From positions 1-38,486 of the forward strand of contig JBMYWH010000021.1 in NCBI GenBank assembly GCA_049607205.1: a stretch of DNA of 38,486 nucleotides. Reading direction: 5' to 3'. The position numbers and the translations under genes were made by a program. Every line of letters starts with the position of its first letter. Within the stretch, counting starts at the first letter, position 1. The notes under the pieces are model-generated. The model did no database searches and was not told the DNA's origin. It saw nothing but the letters and a program-made list of their open reading frames with translations. Below, in pieces: positions 1-8,126 of this stretch. The DNA is from JBELHR01 sp049607205 (lineage in GTDB: Bacteria > Bacteroidota > Bacteroidia > Flavobacteriales > Flavobacteriaceae).

Positions 1-3000
1 TTTCTCCAGGATCAAAGGTCATAGTTGTGGTAGATACTGCATCATAATCAGAATCTGCTACTGAGGCAGTATTATCAGCGGTTGTATAGTCGACCGTTAC
101 GGTGTTTGCAGATGGACTTGACAGTTGTATTGTTACTGTTGCAGTTCCTGCACCTTCGTTGACTGTTGTATCATCAATAGAGATTGTTGTAATCGGGTCA
201 TTTTCTTCAATAGTGTAGGTGTGTGAAGTTGTGCTGCCGAGACTTGAGTTTTCTGGGTTACTTAAGGTTAAGACTATGGTTTCATCTCCTTCATAGAGTT
301 CGTCATCAGTTATTGATTCAATATTGATTGTATTGCTTAAACTACCTGCAGCTATAGTTGCTTTTCCATTGAATAAAGTAAAATCGGCACCGTTGTCCGG
401 AGGACTTATGCTATAGCTGAAATACCCTTCATTTGTAGGTTGGTTTATTGAGTTTTCATATAAAGAATCTCCTGTACCTAATCCAATAGTTAATGTGCTA
501 GAATAAATGCTCGATGCACCAATACTAGGGGGGCTTGAGAAGTCCTCACCATCATGTTCTCGTATTACCCATTGAGTCCCATCGTGTACAAGGATTTTAT
601 CTGAATCTGTATTGTGAACGAAATAATAATATTCATTTTGTTCCCATACAGCGCCGTTTATATTCCTTTCGGCAACTCTTGTGTAGGGACCGATATACTC
701 TGAATTAACAGAATTTACATTAATTTCTTGATAGTTTATAGTGCTTTCTGAATCAATACTATAAGTAAAGTAAGTTCCAAATGTAGGTTGAGAAATTTCT
801 TCATTATAGATGGAGGATTGGTTTCCTAAACTGTATGTGGTTTTTGATCCATAGGAGGCTGAATCTCCATCTACGGGGAGAGGAGTAAAGTCGTCTCCAA
901 CTAGACCTAGTAAAATCCATTGATCTATTCCTTCGTCGTAGACTAATACTTTTGAAGTGTCACTTGAATGGGTGAAATAATAGTATCCATTTTCTACCCA
1001 TACATCTGTGTTACTGATACTAAGTTCGGTTTCTCTTTGGTATGGGCCAGACCAAGATGCTCCAACACCAGAAATATTTACCTCTTCATAATCATAACCA
1101 TCAAGAGATGCAGTTGCTGTTCCAGAAACAGAATATGAAACACTAATGTCTTGATAACTTTTGTGACTTAAGTTAATTTGAACTGTTGAAGAGTTGACAG
1201 ATTCAGGGTTACTTGAACTACTGGAGTTGAATTCAATTAAAGGAGCAATGTCGTTATCCTCTATGGTGTTATAATGTGTGATATTAGAGCCTAAAGTAGC
1301 TCCAACAGGGTCACTCAATATTAATTTTAAGTTTTCATTTCCTTCAAATTCTTCATCATCTTCAATGGAAGTTACTTCTATTGTGTTCGAAGTTTCTCCA
1401 GCCAGAATGGTCAGTGTTCCGTTACTCAGAGAGAAATCGGAACCTTCTTCGGCACTTGTGTTGTTGTAAGAAAAATAAACATCACTTGTTGGTTGTTTTA
1501 TATTGTTCTCATAAATCGAGCTGTCATTGGTCATGAAATAGCCAGGAGAATCGGTATAAGAAGTTCCAATATTTGGACTTATAGAAAAATCCTCTCCGGA
1601 AACTGATTCTACTACCCATCCAGAATCACCAACATCATAAACTAAAATCTTTTCACTATCAGTGCTATGTACGAAATAGTAATAGCCATTTTCTTCCCAT
1701 AGATTAGAGCTGTTGATATTTCTTTGTGAAACTCTGGTATAAGGCCCCTGATATTCTGAAGTAACACCACTGACTGTGACGGAATTATAATCAACTGATC
1801 CTAAGGCGTAGTTAACGGTAATGTCTATAGCGCTTTCTGAAGACAGATCAACTTGTATAGATTTAGTGCTAGTTCCCTCCGAAATAGTGGAAGTTAAACT
1901 ATTAAATTCAACTGTTGGAGCTGTGTCATTATCCGTTATTGTGTAGGTGTGTACTGTTTTGGACCCCAAGGTGCTTCCAGTAGCTGAGGATAGTGTGATG
2001 ATAACCGTCTCATCTCCTTCATATATTGCGTCATCAACTATAGAAGCAATTGAAATAATTCCCGATGTATTTCCAGCTGGAATGCTAAGAGTTCCATCAT
2101 TTAATAAATAGTCTGTTCCAGATCCTGTTGCTGTTCCTGTCAAAGTATAGTTAACAGATACTTCTGAAGAACTTGATTCTGAAAGAATAACGCTTATGTC
2201 TTGAGAAGAATTGCTTTCGTCATTTTCTGAGCTTGTTATAGAAAACTGAATGCTCCCTAAATTGTTGTTCGCAGATAAATATGGGTATCCAGAATTGAAA
2301 TTGTCATCAATTTCCCAATGGTCGTTATTCCCGTTGTCACTTTCTCCTGAAAAATCCCAACCTGCACTTGTATATGTACTGAGTGTTTTGAGTTCTGTGC
2401 TGCTTTTTTCAGTTCCTAAACCGGAAGATAAACTAGCTGATTGAGTAATGTAGAATGAATTGTTGACAGTAGCCCCAGTTTTCATTAAACCATATAGATA
2501 TGGCCCACCTGAAACTTGCCCAATGAAATAACAATTAGTTACTATTACATCTGAATCGGAATTACCCATTAAGCCACCAACATCTTCACCTGTAATAGTT
2601 CCAGAAGCATAGGAGTTTGTGATTTCGATTTTTGAACTAAAACCATCTCCATACCCGAATCCAACTAAACCACCTGCATCATCATTGCTTACGGTTATGT
2701 TTGCTTCTGAATAACTGTTGGAGATTTTAGTATTTTCAAAGGCAATATATCCAATTAATCCACCAACTCGAGCATAGGATCCTGTTCCGCTATAATTTCC
2801 CTTGGTAAATGAATTAGAGATGACCACATCAGTGTTTCTGATTACTCCAATGAGTCCACCAATTTCAGTTTCCCCGTCTATAGTTCCATTAAAACTACAA
2901 TCATTCATAGTAATATTATCACCAACAGTTTCTCCAAAGAACCCTCCGATATATGAGGCGCCAGAATTGGAGCTGTATACCTTACCGGAAATATGTACAT

Positions 3001-5986
3001 TATTGATTTCAGCATTTGAACCTACTTGACCGGCAAGAGATCCGAAGTAGCCATACTGATAATTTGATTTAACATCTATATCTTTTAAGGTAAGATTCTT
3101 AATTACTGCAGTTCCTGAATCACTTGAAACTTTGTGGAATAAACCAACAGAATGACCGCTAGATTCAATAAAGAGATTAGAGATGATGTAGTCTTGTCCA
3201 TTATAGGATCCAGAAAAAGGAGTGATGTTGTTTCCGATTTGAGGAAATTTACCTGACCAATACTCTGAATCTGAGGCATCAATATCTGCAGTTTGAATAA
3301 AGTGTTTTGATATAACATCATTAAAACCTTGTTGAGTCATCCAATAGAGGTTTTCTAAAGAAGCAATTTCATAGGGAGATCCTTCGGAACCGTCTCCGTT
3401 TGATGGTGCTGTGGAGCTTGGGGAAATGAAATCATCATTTGAGATACTTAAGGTATACGTACTCTGTGTACCCAGGCTACTGCCCGTTGGTGAAGAGAGA
3501 GAAACAATAATTGTTTCTGTAGGTTCACTGTCGGAATCTTCTAAAATTACTATGTCAAATGTCGTACTGGAATCACCTGCCAAGATAGTCGCTGTTCCAT
3601 CGCTCAATGTGAAGTCAGATCCTAAAGTAGCCGTTCCACCGGAGAGAGAATAAGAAACTGAAGCGTCTTGGTATGAGGTGGAGCTAAGGTCTATCTGGAC
3701 TGAAATGGTAGTAGATGATTCGGTCGTTGATTCAGATGATAAGTTGAATTCAATTTCAGGAGGAGAATCATTATCTTGAATCGTATAAGTATGAATATTG
3801 TTTGATCCTAGGCTACCGTCTATCGGGGTTCCAAGTGTAATGATTAATGTTTCATCATCTTCGTATCTTGAATCGTCAATTATTCCCGTCAATGTTAAGG
3901 TAGAGGAATTTTCTCCCGCATTAATTGTTAAATTACCATCAGTAATGCTATGGTCGGATGAAGCTCCTGAAGATGAACCTGAAATAGTATATGGAAGAGT
4001 AATGTCTTGATAGGATGAAGCATTGAGATTTACTTGAACAGCAATGGAGCTATTTGATTCTTCTCCAGTAGAGGCTATTGCATCGAACTCAATTTCTGGA
4101 CCGTCATTATCCGTTATCGTATAGGTAAAACTGCTGTTGTTTCCAATTATGGCATTGCTGTCACTTGTTAAGCTGATGATTATAGTCTCATTTTCTTCGT
4201 CGATTAAATCATTTACTACTCCTGATAAATTTAGACTCCCAGAAGTGTTTCCGGCATCTATATTAATTAGCCCATTAGAAAAAGAATAGTCTGTTCCTCC
4301 ACCCGTTGAAGTTCCAGTCAATGTATAATTTACAGAAGAATTACTTAAAGAAGGGAAATTTAAATTAAAATCAATCGAAATATCTTCGATAGATTCTAAG
4401 CCTGCACCTGAAGTGGTGTCAAACTGAATAGTTGGAGGACCATCATTATCTAATATTGTGTAGGTGTATGATTGATTTGTACCTAAAAATATTCCACTAC
4501 TTGGATTAGAGAGTGTGATTATAACAGTCTCGCTTGACTCTATATCTGAATCATCAACTATAGAAGCGATGATGATGTTTTCAGAAAGATCTCCTGGGCT
4601 GAATGTTAATTGCCCGTCATTTAATGTGAAGTCTGTACCTTGACTGGCGGATCCGGTGATCGAATAGTCCACTGTCACCGTGCTTTGAGAGCTTCTTGAT
4701 AGGTTGACAACAATGGTTTCACTTGAGGTGTTTTCGTAATTTGAAGTAGAATCTGATGAAAAAGAAACTATTATGTCCGGGCCGGTGTTGTTTGTTAGAT
4801 ATGGGTAACCAGAATTTAGTCCAGGAATTAGCCCCCAATAGTTGTTATTTCCATTTTCAACTTCTCCCTGAAAATCCCACCCAGCGTTAGTATAGGTACT
4901 CAAAGTTTGAAGTTCAGTAGTTGTTTTACCCGTTCCTCCGTTAGAGTTACTTGTCCCTGAGGTTTGAGTATCCCAAAAGGAATTTGTAACAATTCCACCT
5001 CCGGATTTGTTTACAAGACCATAGATAGAGGAATTTCCACTTAACGCACCTGTTGCAAAACAGTCGTCTATAGTGGCGTCACTTAAATAATAGACCAACC
5101 CGGCTACGCCTGAGTTCCCTGAGACATCTCCTGTGGCAAATGAGTTTTGTATAGTTGTATTATTGGAGTTGTAATCTTGAACCCATCCTATAAGTCCAGC
5201 GCTATAACTCCCTGAAGCCGTAATGTCTGAATTAGAATAGCATGATTGCACGTTAATTCCACCCACAATTTGCCCAATCAGCCCTCCAACATCGCTAGCT
5301 CCATTTACTGTTCCTTCTGTGTAGCAATTTTGAATGATTAAATTATCCTCCCCATAATCTCCTCCACTTGCCTTTCCTATAAGGCCACCTACATAAGAAT
5401 CACCCGAGACCGAGCCGTTGAAACTCGAGTTCAGAATTTGGATGTCAGAATTATCAAGTTCAGCTGCCAGACCTCCAACATAATTTTCTGAACTCGATAC
5501 AGATCCAGTGATGTTTACATTGTCGATAATTGAATTGTATACTATAAAAGAGGCTAATCCTCCAACATAGCCATAGGCATAGGTTGTTTGAACGTCTAGA
5601 TCTATTAAGTTTAAGTTTTTTACAGTCGCTGTATATCCAGATCCGCCTATCGCTCTAAACATTCCAGACCTATTATTGTGCTTTACATAAAGGTTAGTAA
5701 TACTGAAGTTCTGTCCATCGTAAGTCCCTAAAAAAGTTCCAATCGGAGGGAATTTCCCTATCCAATTATTAGTGTCAGAGGCATCGATATCCGCTGTCTG
5801 TATGTAGTGTTTTGACAGTTGAGAACTGTACTGCTCAGTCATCCAATACAAATTCTCTAAAGAAGCAATTTGGTATGGGTCGGCTGATGTCCCGCTTCCG
5901 GATGGAGGAGTAGATGTTTGAGCTTTCAATAGTCCGGGTAGGATAATTAAAACAATGAAAGCAATTTTTGTGATAAATTGCTTCAT
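1..5986 (-). CDS. Giant secreted surface protein, GLUG repeats plus Calx-beta domains (3' end outside window)
   Basis: One uninterrupted reading frame runs from the ATG at 5986 past the window edge, giving at least 1995 residues with the C terminus missing. Residues 1-22 form a signal peptide ending LLKAQ. Order after that: GLUG block 1 (about 28-397), Calx-beta domains 1-4 (403-852), GLUG block 2 (866-1237), Calx-beta 5 (1243-1353), Calx-beta 6 with one insert, Calx-beta 7 with two tandem inserts, and part of Calx-beta 8 at the edge. Calx-beta hallmarks are visible: GTDFTL strands, DDxxxExxET turns and YTITDND ends, acidic sites that in known family members bind calcium. Each GLUG block closes with SGYPYL. 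The role is inferred to be calcium-stabilised adhesion or matrix binding at the cell surface. Export by the type IX system is likely but cannot be shown, because the C-terminal sorting domain is not in the window. No strong Shine-Dalgarno site precedes the ATG. Confidence 0.9.
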   Translation of the reverse strand, partial: MKQFITKIAFIVLIILPGLLKAQTSTPPSGSGTSADPYQIASLENLYWMTEQYSSQLSKHYIQTADIDASDTNNWIGKFPPIGTFLGTYDGQNFSITNLYVKHNNRSGMFRAIGGSGYTATVKNLNLIDLDVQTTYAYGYVGGLASFIVYNSIIDNVNITGSVSSSENYVGGLAAELDNSDIQILNSSFNGSVSGDSYVGGLIGKASGGDYGEDNLIIQNCYTEGTVNGASDVGGLIGQIVGGINVQSCYSNSDITASGSYSAGLIGWVQDYNSNNTTIQNSFATGDVSGNSGVAGLVYYLSDATIDDCFATGALSGNSSIYGLVNKSGGGIVTNSFWDTQTSGTSNSNGGTGKTTTELQTLSTYTNAGWDFQGEVENGNNNYWGLIPGLNSGYPYLTNNTGPDIIVSFSSDSTSNYENTSSETIVVNLSRSSQSTVTVDYSITGSASQGTDFTLNDGQLTFSPGDLSENIIIASIVDDSDIESSETVIITLSNPSSGIFLGTNQSYTYTILDNDGPPTIQFDTTSGAGLESIEDISIDFNLNFPSLSNSSVNYTLTGTSTGGGTDYSFSNGLINIDAGNTSGSLNLSGVVNDLIDEENETIIISLTSDSNAIIGNNSSFTYTITDNDGPEIEFDAIASTGEESNSSIAVQVNLNASSYQDITLPYTISGSSSGASSDHSITDGNLTINAGENSSTLTLTGIIDDSRYEDDETLIITLGTPIDGSLGSNNIHTYTIQDNDSPPEIEFNLSSESTTESSTTISVQIDLSSTSYQDASVSYSLSGGTATLGSDFTLSDGTATILAGDSSTTFDIVILEDSDSEPTETIIVSLSSPTGSSLGTQSTYTLSISNDDFISPSSTAPSNGDGSEGSPYEIASLENLYWMTQQGFNDVISKHFIQTADIDASDSEYWSGKFPQIGNNITPFSGSYNGQDYIISNLFIESSGHSVGLFHKVSSDSGTAVIKNLTLKDIDVKSNYQYGYFGSLAGQVGSNAEINNVHISGKVYSSNSGASYIGGFFGETVGDNITMNDCSFNGTIDGETEIGGLIGVIRNTDVVISNSFTKGNYSGTGSYARVGGLIGYIAFENTKISNSYSEANITVSNDDAGGLVGFGYGDGFSSKIEITNSYASGTITGEDVGGLMGNSDSDVIVTNCYFIGQVSGGPYLYGLMKTGATVNNSFYITQSASLSSGLGTEKSSTELKTLSTYTSAGWDFSGESDNGNNDHWEIDDNFNSGYPYLSANNNLGSIQFSITSSENDESNSSQDISVILSESSSSEVSVNYTLTGTATGSGTDYLLNDGTLSIPAGNTSGIISIASIVDDAIYEGDETVIITLSSATGSTLGSKTVHTYTITDNDTAPTVEFNSLTSTISEGTSTKSIQVDLSSESAIDITVNYALGSVDYNSVTVSGVTSEYQGPYTRVSQRNINSSNLWEENGYYYFVHSTDSEKILVYDVGDSGWVVESVSGEDFSISPNIGTSYTDSPGYFMTNDSSIYENNIKQPTSDVYFSYNNTSAEEGSDFSLSNGTLTILAGETSNTIEVTSIEDDEEFEGNENLKLILSDPVGATLGSNITHYNTIEDNDIAPLIEFNSSSSSNPESVNSSTVQINLSHKSYQDISVSYSVSGTATASLDGYDYEEVNISGVGASWSGPYQRETELSISNTDVWVENGYYYFTHSSDTSKVLVYDEGIDQWILLGLVGDDFTPLPVDGDSASYGSKTTYSLGNQSSIYNEEISQPTFGTYFTYSIDSESTINYQEINVNSVNSEYIGPYTRVAERNINGAVWEQNEYYYFVHNTDSDKILVHDGTQWVIREHDGEDFSSPPSIGASSIYSSTLTIGLGTGDSLYENSINQPTNEGYFSYSISPPDNGADFTLFNGKATIAAGSLSNTINIESITDDELYEGDETIVLTLSNPENSSLGSTTSHTYTIEENDPITTISIDDTTVNEGAGTATVTIQLSSPSANTVTVDYTTADNTASVADSDYDAVSTTTMTFDPGE
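413..739 (-). repeat. Insert module copy 3 (109 residues, within Calx-beta 7)
   Basis: Residues 1750-1858. Its start (SEYIGPYTRVAERNIN) is close to copy 1 (SEYQGPYTRVSQRNIN), closer than to its tandem neighbour copy 2. After its closing YFSY the host Calx-beta domain resumes with GADFTLFNG, then AGSLSNTI, then YTIEEND near 205. Confidence 0.7.
761..1096 (-). repeat. Insert module copy 2 (112 residues, within Calx-beta 7)
   Basis: Residues 1631-1742, inserted after the first strand of Calx-beta 7 (VSYSVSGTATAS). It is the most divergent copy: GPYQR replaces GPYTR, but VWVENGYYYF, KVLVYD, QWILL, GDDFT, SSIYNEEI and QPTFGTYF remain. It is followed directly by copy 3 with only a seven-residue linker. 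Confidence 0.7.
1466..1795 (-). repeat. Insert module copy 1 (110 residues, within Calx-beta 6)
   Basis: Residues 1398-1507 interrupt Calx-beta 6 between its VNYAL strand and its GSDFSL strand. Conserved features shared with the other two copies: GPYTR, a tryptophan followed by ENGYYYF, KILVYD, WVV, GEDFS, SIYENNI and QPT, closing with YFSY. I do not recognise a named family. The small beta-rich, aromatic look suggests a binding module, which is inference. Confidence 0.7.
2276..3390 (-). repeat. GLUG-repeat block 2 of the surface protein
   Basis: Second copy of the roughly 1.1 kb GLUG unit. It opens with IASLENLYWMT, keeps IQTADIDASD shortly after and closes with NSGYPYL, matching block 1 in order and spacing. 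The first ~120 bases are clearly alike at DNA level (about 3270-3390 against 5780-5900); the middle has diverged more. It is preceded by a short S/P-rich linker after Calx-beta 4. Confidence 0.8.
3430..4780 (-). repeat. Four tandem Calx-beta domains
   Basis: Four consecutive units of about 335 bases (110 residues) each, with boundaries near 4440, 4105 and 3768. Each has an ExSSxxISVxxxL strand, a GxDFTLxxG strand, an acidic DDSxxExxET turn and a closing YTITDND-type motif. The copies are clearly related but not identical, so this is old domain duplication rather than a recent slippage array. Confidence 0.8.
4795..5905 (-). repeat. GLUG-repeat block 1 of the surface protein
   Basis: Translates to about 370 residues rich in short glycine-centred repeats of the form GGLIG, GGLAS and AGLIG, separated by strands such as NSFATGDVSG, as in the GLUG family. 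It begins with IASLENLYWMT and ends with LNSGYPYL. The same start and end motifs recur in block 2, so the two blocks are a divergent internal duplication. A right-handed beta-helix fold is likely by family analogy. Confidence 0.8.
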
Positions 5987-6297
5987 AATAATTTGTTAGG
6001 TTTTAGCCAAGTTGTATGTGTTGAGATTAGATAGGTTAATTCCTCTGATAATTATACTTAGAATTGTATTTGAGAATAAGGTATATCTTACAAGGCGGTG
6101 GATTATAGATGGAACCTTGGTAAATGCATATATATCTAAAAGAAGATGTCTGTGCATAACTTAAGTCCATTTAAACAATTGAAGAAAAGAAAGCAGTTTG
6201 GCTTTTTCTTGCATGAGTTTAGTTCAAATTAACGGGTGAGGTCTTGCATAAATATACAATTTTTTAAGCTTATAAAAAAGGGTGCGATGTAAGAGTG
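5987..6297. other. Gene-free stretch (311 bases) between two minus-strand genes
   Basis: A/T-rich spacer that must hold the leader and promoter of the giant surface-protein gene. I find no good TAnnTTTG box on the minus strand and no ORF worth calling. A weak hairpin (listed separately) sits near 6191-6204. Confidence 0.6.
6183..6210 (-). terminator. Weak possible terminator after the barrel protein gene
   Basis: A short stem (AAAGC/GCTTT, loop of six) is followed on the minus strand by a T-rich run interrupted by C. It lies about 90 bases past the stop of the upstream gene. The stem is short, so confidence is low. Confidence 0.25.
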
Positions 6298-7338
6298 TTA
6301 ATATAAATGAGGGTAAACTTTTTTTGATTTTGATTTATGGAATCCAAAACGGTAATTATAGGTCAACTGAAAGTTGGTAAACGATGGTCCTAGGGCTCCT
6401 TCTAGACGTAACATATGTCTTCTGTTGTTGAAGTAAGAAATACCTAGTAAGCCAGAGTATTTACTAACCCGATACTTGTTTAGTGAAAAATATAAGTAGT
6501 CAGGTATGTTTGGGTCTAGTCCATCGGTTTTATCTTGAACCATGTCTATAACTTGATCAACAACTTTTTTTTGAGCGAAGCTCAGTCCATTATACCAATC
6601 CGCAGCTCCGGATTCTATTTGTTGGATTGCTTCGTGCATTTCTGGATTGTCTAATATACTTTGAACAGCTTCGAGCGATACTTGACCATTTGAACGAGGG
6701 TCTAAATGCTGGTATTGCATACCAATGTTTATGGAAAAAGAACTTTTGGGGTTGAGTTCCCATTGTTTTCCAAGTCGAACCGAGACTATTGTGTTTTTAA
6801 CCGTATTGGTTAGTGCTGAGGTATGAGAGAATGACCAGTTTGCGTTGGTGGTCATCCAATAATTTCTCCAACCATAAGCGAGAACTAACCCAGCGCCATA
6901 GGTATTGGCTGTAGGGGTGGTTCTTATTGGGAAGTTAATAGGGAAAGTGACGCTTTCAGTTGATACTGTGCTTGAACGTGCGTAAATTCCATAAACATTT
7001 AGAAAAGGGAAAAGCCATGCGTCTAATCTAACATTGATTACGTTGCTAGTTGAAATTGTGTTAGAAAAACCTACCCAGCTGAAGTCAGCCAATTTATCTG
7101 GAGAGGTACCCAGTCTAAAATCTTCTATAGTTATTTCAGATTTTTGCCAAACGTAATTGAACATAAAGCCGATTGGTTTGGGTAGGGTGTGTCCCATTTT
7201 AACAACTTTGTACCCAAATAGAGGTAATAGATATTCTTGGTGTGGTTCTTCTTTGTTTTTCTCTGGAGCAAATTGAGCTTTTGCATGGTTCAAAGTGAAA
7301 AGAGAAATACAAATTAGCAGCAAAAAATTAACCTTCAT
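6298..7338 (-). CDS. Outer-membrane beta-barrel protein, unidentified
   Basis: 346 residues from the ATG at 7338, chosen because MKVNFLLLICISLFTLNHAKA is a clean signal peptide (cleavage before QF). The frame extends 23 codons upstream, but that extension carries no signal and overlaps the preceding terminator. The body alternates aromatic and polar strands (YGWRNYWMTTNANWSF, NVRLDAWLFPFLNVYG) and ends in a tyrosine, as expected of an outer-membrane barrel. About residues 215-285 are unlike the rest: they look helical and acidic (DNPEMHEAIQQIES, VVDQVIDMVQDK) and probably form a large loop or plug. I do not recognise a named function; a channel or transporter is only a guess. It lies downstream of the chalcone-isomerase-like gene, on the same strand but separated by a strong terminator, so it probably has its own promoter. 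Confidence 0.7.
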   Translation of the reverse strand: MKVNFLLLICISLFTLNHAKAQFAPEKNKEEPHQEYLLPLFGYKVVKMGHTLPKPIGFMFNYVWQKSEITIEDFRLGTSPDKLADFSWVGFSNTISTSNVINVRLDAWLFPFLNVYGIYARSSTVSTESVTFPINFPIRTTPTANTYGAGLVLAYGWRNYWMTTNANWSFSHTSALTNTVKNTIVSVRLGKQWELNPKSSFSINIGMQYQHLDPRSNGQVSLEAVQSILDNPEMHEAIQQIESGAADWYNGLSFAQKKVVDQVIDMVQDKTDGLDPNIPDYLYFSLNKYRVSKYSGLLGISYFNNRRHMLRLEGALGPSFTNFQLTYNYRFGFHKSKSKKVYPHLY

Positions 7339-7395
7339 TACAATATAAATTAGATAATGAGTGAGGAGGTCAATAAATTTACAATATTTCAGATT

Positions 7396-7426
7396 AAAAA
7401 AAAGCAACCTAGTTAGGTTGCTTTTT
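7396..7426 (-). terminator. Rho-independent terminator of the chalcone-isomerase-like gene
   Basis: Stem GCAACCT/AGGTTGC (7404-7410 with 7415-7421), four-base loop, followed on the minus strand by eight T (complement of 7396-7403). It begins about 22 bases past the stop codon. Confidence 0.8.
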
Positions 7427-7448
7427 GTTCTAAATTTTTGAATGACTG

Positions 7449-8021
7449 TTATCCTTTCAAAAGATCTTTTTTAAGGTTTTTGTCTGCTGGTTTATTACAT
7501 AGCCAGATTCCAAATAACGCACTTTTAAAGTCTTTCCCAGGGATTAAGCTAAGCTCTTTATCATTTTTGAAGATATAGGTTCCTTTACCGTCTATATAAG
7601 AAAACCTGAAGCTGTCTCCTTTTTTTATAGGGTCTGCCTTAAATAGCTTAGTCATTTGAGTCATTTTTGATTGAAGCTCTGTACTAGGGTTCTTCGCAGA
7701 GTTTTCGAATCCTTCTTCAATGGCAGAAAACATTTTATCTGAAGTGATCATATCAGAGATGATGTTTAGATTCATGATAATCGAAGAATCACTGTTGTAG
7801 TACTGTTCAGCTTCAAGCCCTTTAGTTTCAACATACATTGAAGCTACGTATAGGTCGATCCAGAATTTCTCTCTAACCCCAGCACCATTAAGTTCTAAGG
7901 ATTGGTCTTGTTGATTAGTGAATTGACTTGGAACATTCACTCCTGAAATTGTCTCCTGAGCATTTGCTTGAGAAGAAAATAATGCTACGATAGCAATAAA
8001 AAAATAGTGTTGTAATTTCAT
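7449..8021 (-). CDS. Secreted chalcone isomerase-like domain protein
   Basis: 190 residues with a signal peptide cleaved after about residue 21 (SQANAQ). The mature part opens with LELNGAGVREKFWIDLYVA, the typical start of the bacterial chalcone-isomerase-like family, and keeps YVASMYV and the late IPGKDFKSALFGIWL segment. Bacterial members are mostly periplasmic and uncharacterised. The fold is shared with plant fatty-acid-binding relatives, so small hydrophobic ligand binding is plausible, but catalysis as a chalcone isomerase should not be assumed. The start lies 60 bases from the tetR gene, with which it diverges, so the two may share regulation. The family call is fairly sure; the biological role is not known. 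Confidence 0.8.
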   Translation of the reverse strand: MKLQHYFFIAIVALFSSQANAQETISGVNVPSQFTNQQDQSLELNGAGVREKFWIDLYVASMYVETKGLEAEQYYNSDSSIIMNLNIISDMITSDKMFSAIEEGFENSAKNPSTELQSKMTQMTKLFKADPIKKGDSFRFSYIDGKGTYIFKNDKELSLIPGKDFKSALFGIWLCNKPADKNLKKDLLKG

Positions 8022-8070
8022 GTGTTTCTATATTAAGTCTGTAAAAATACGAAATAGGATTTCAAAAAAA

Positions 8071-8126
8071 GTTACTCTTTTATGAGGGATGTTACTTTTT
8101 TTGTATTTTTGTGTAAAATCAGTAAC
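8071..8126 (+). promoter_or_regulatory. Candidate tetR promoter with GTTAC half-sites
   Basis: GTTACT occurs at 8071-8076 and again at 8091-8096, exactly 20 bases apart, and its inverse AGTAAC at 8121-8126, 30 bases from the second copy. A perfect TAnnTTTG box (TATTTTTG, 8104-8111) lies between the last two. This layout fits a repressor binding around its own promoter. No clear -33 TTG is at the usual distance. Confidence 0.45.

Noticed and set aside
3103..3321. Minus-strand 72-codon ORF within the giant gene
   Set aside because: It is an alternative frame of the same strand inside GLUG block 2 and has no domain or start signal.
1278..4010. Several plus-strand ORFs of 60-80 codons opposite the giant gene
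   Set aside because: They lie antisense to a continuous 1995-codon frame with clear domain repeats, and their serine/proline/valine-rich composition is a by-product of the repeats on the other strand.
1..5986. Tandem DNA repeats considered as a CRISPR array or satellite
   Set aside because: Units are about 335 bases, coding, diverged and in frame; there are no short identical repeats with unique spacers.
5987..6297. Small RNA or hidden gene in the 311-base gap
   Set aside because: Only a weak hairpin and no matching promoter box on either strand; nothing supports a call.
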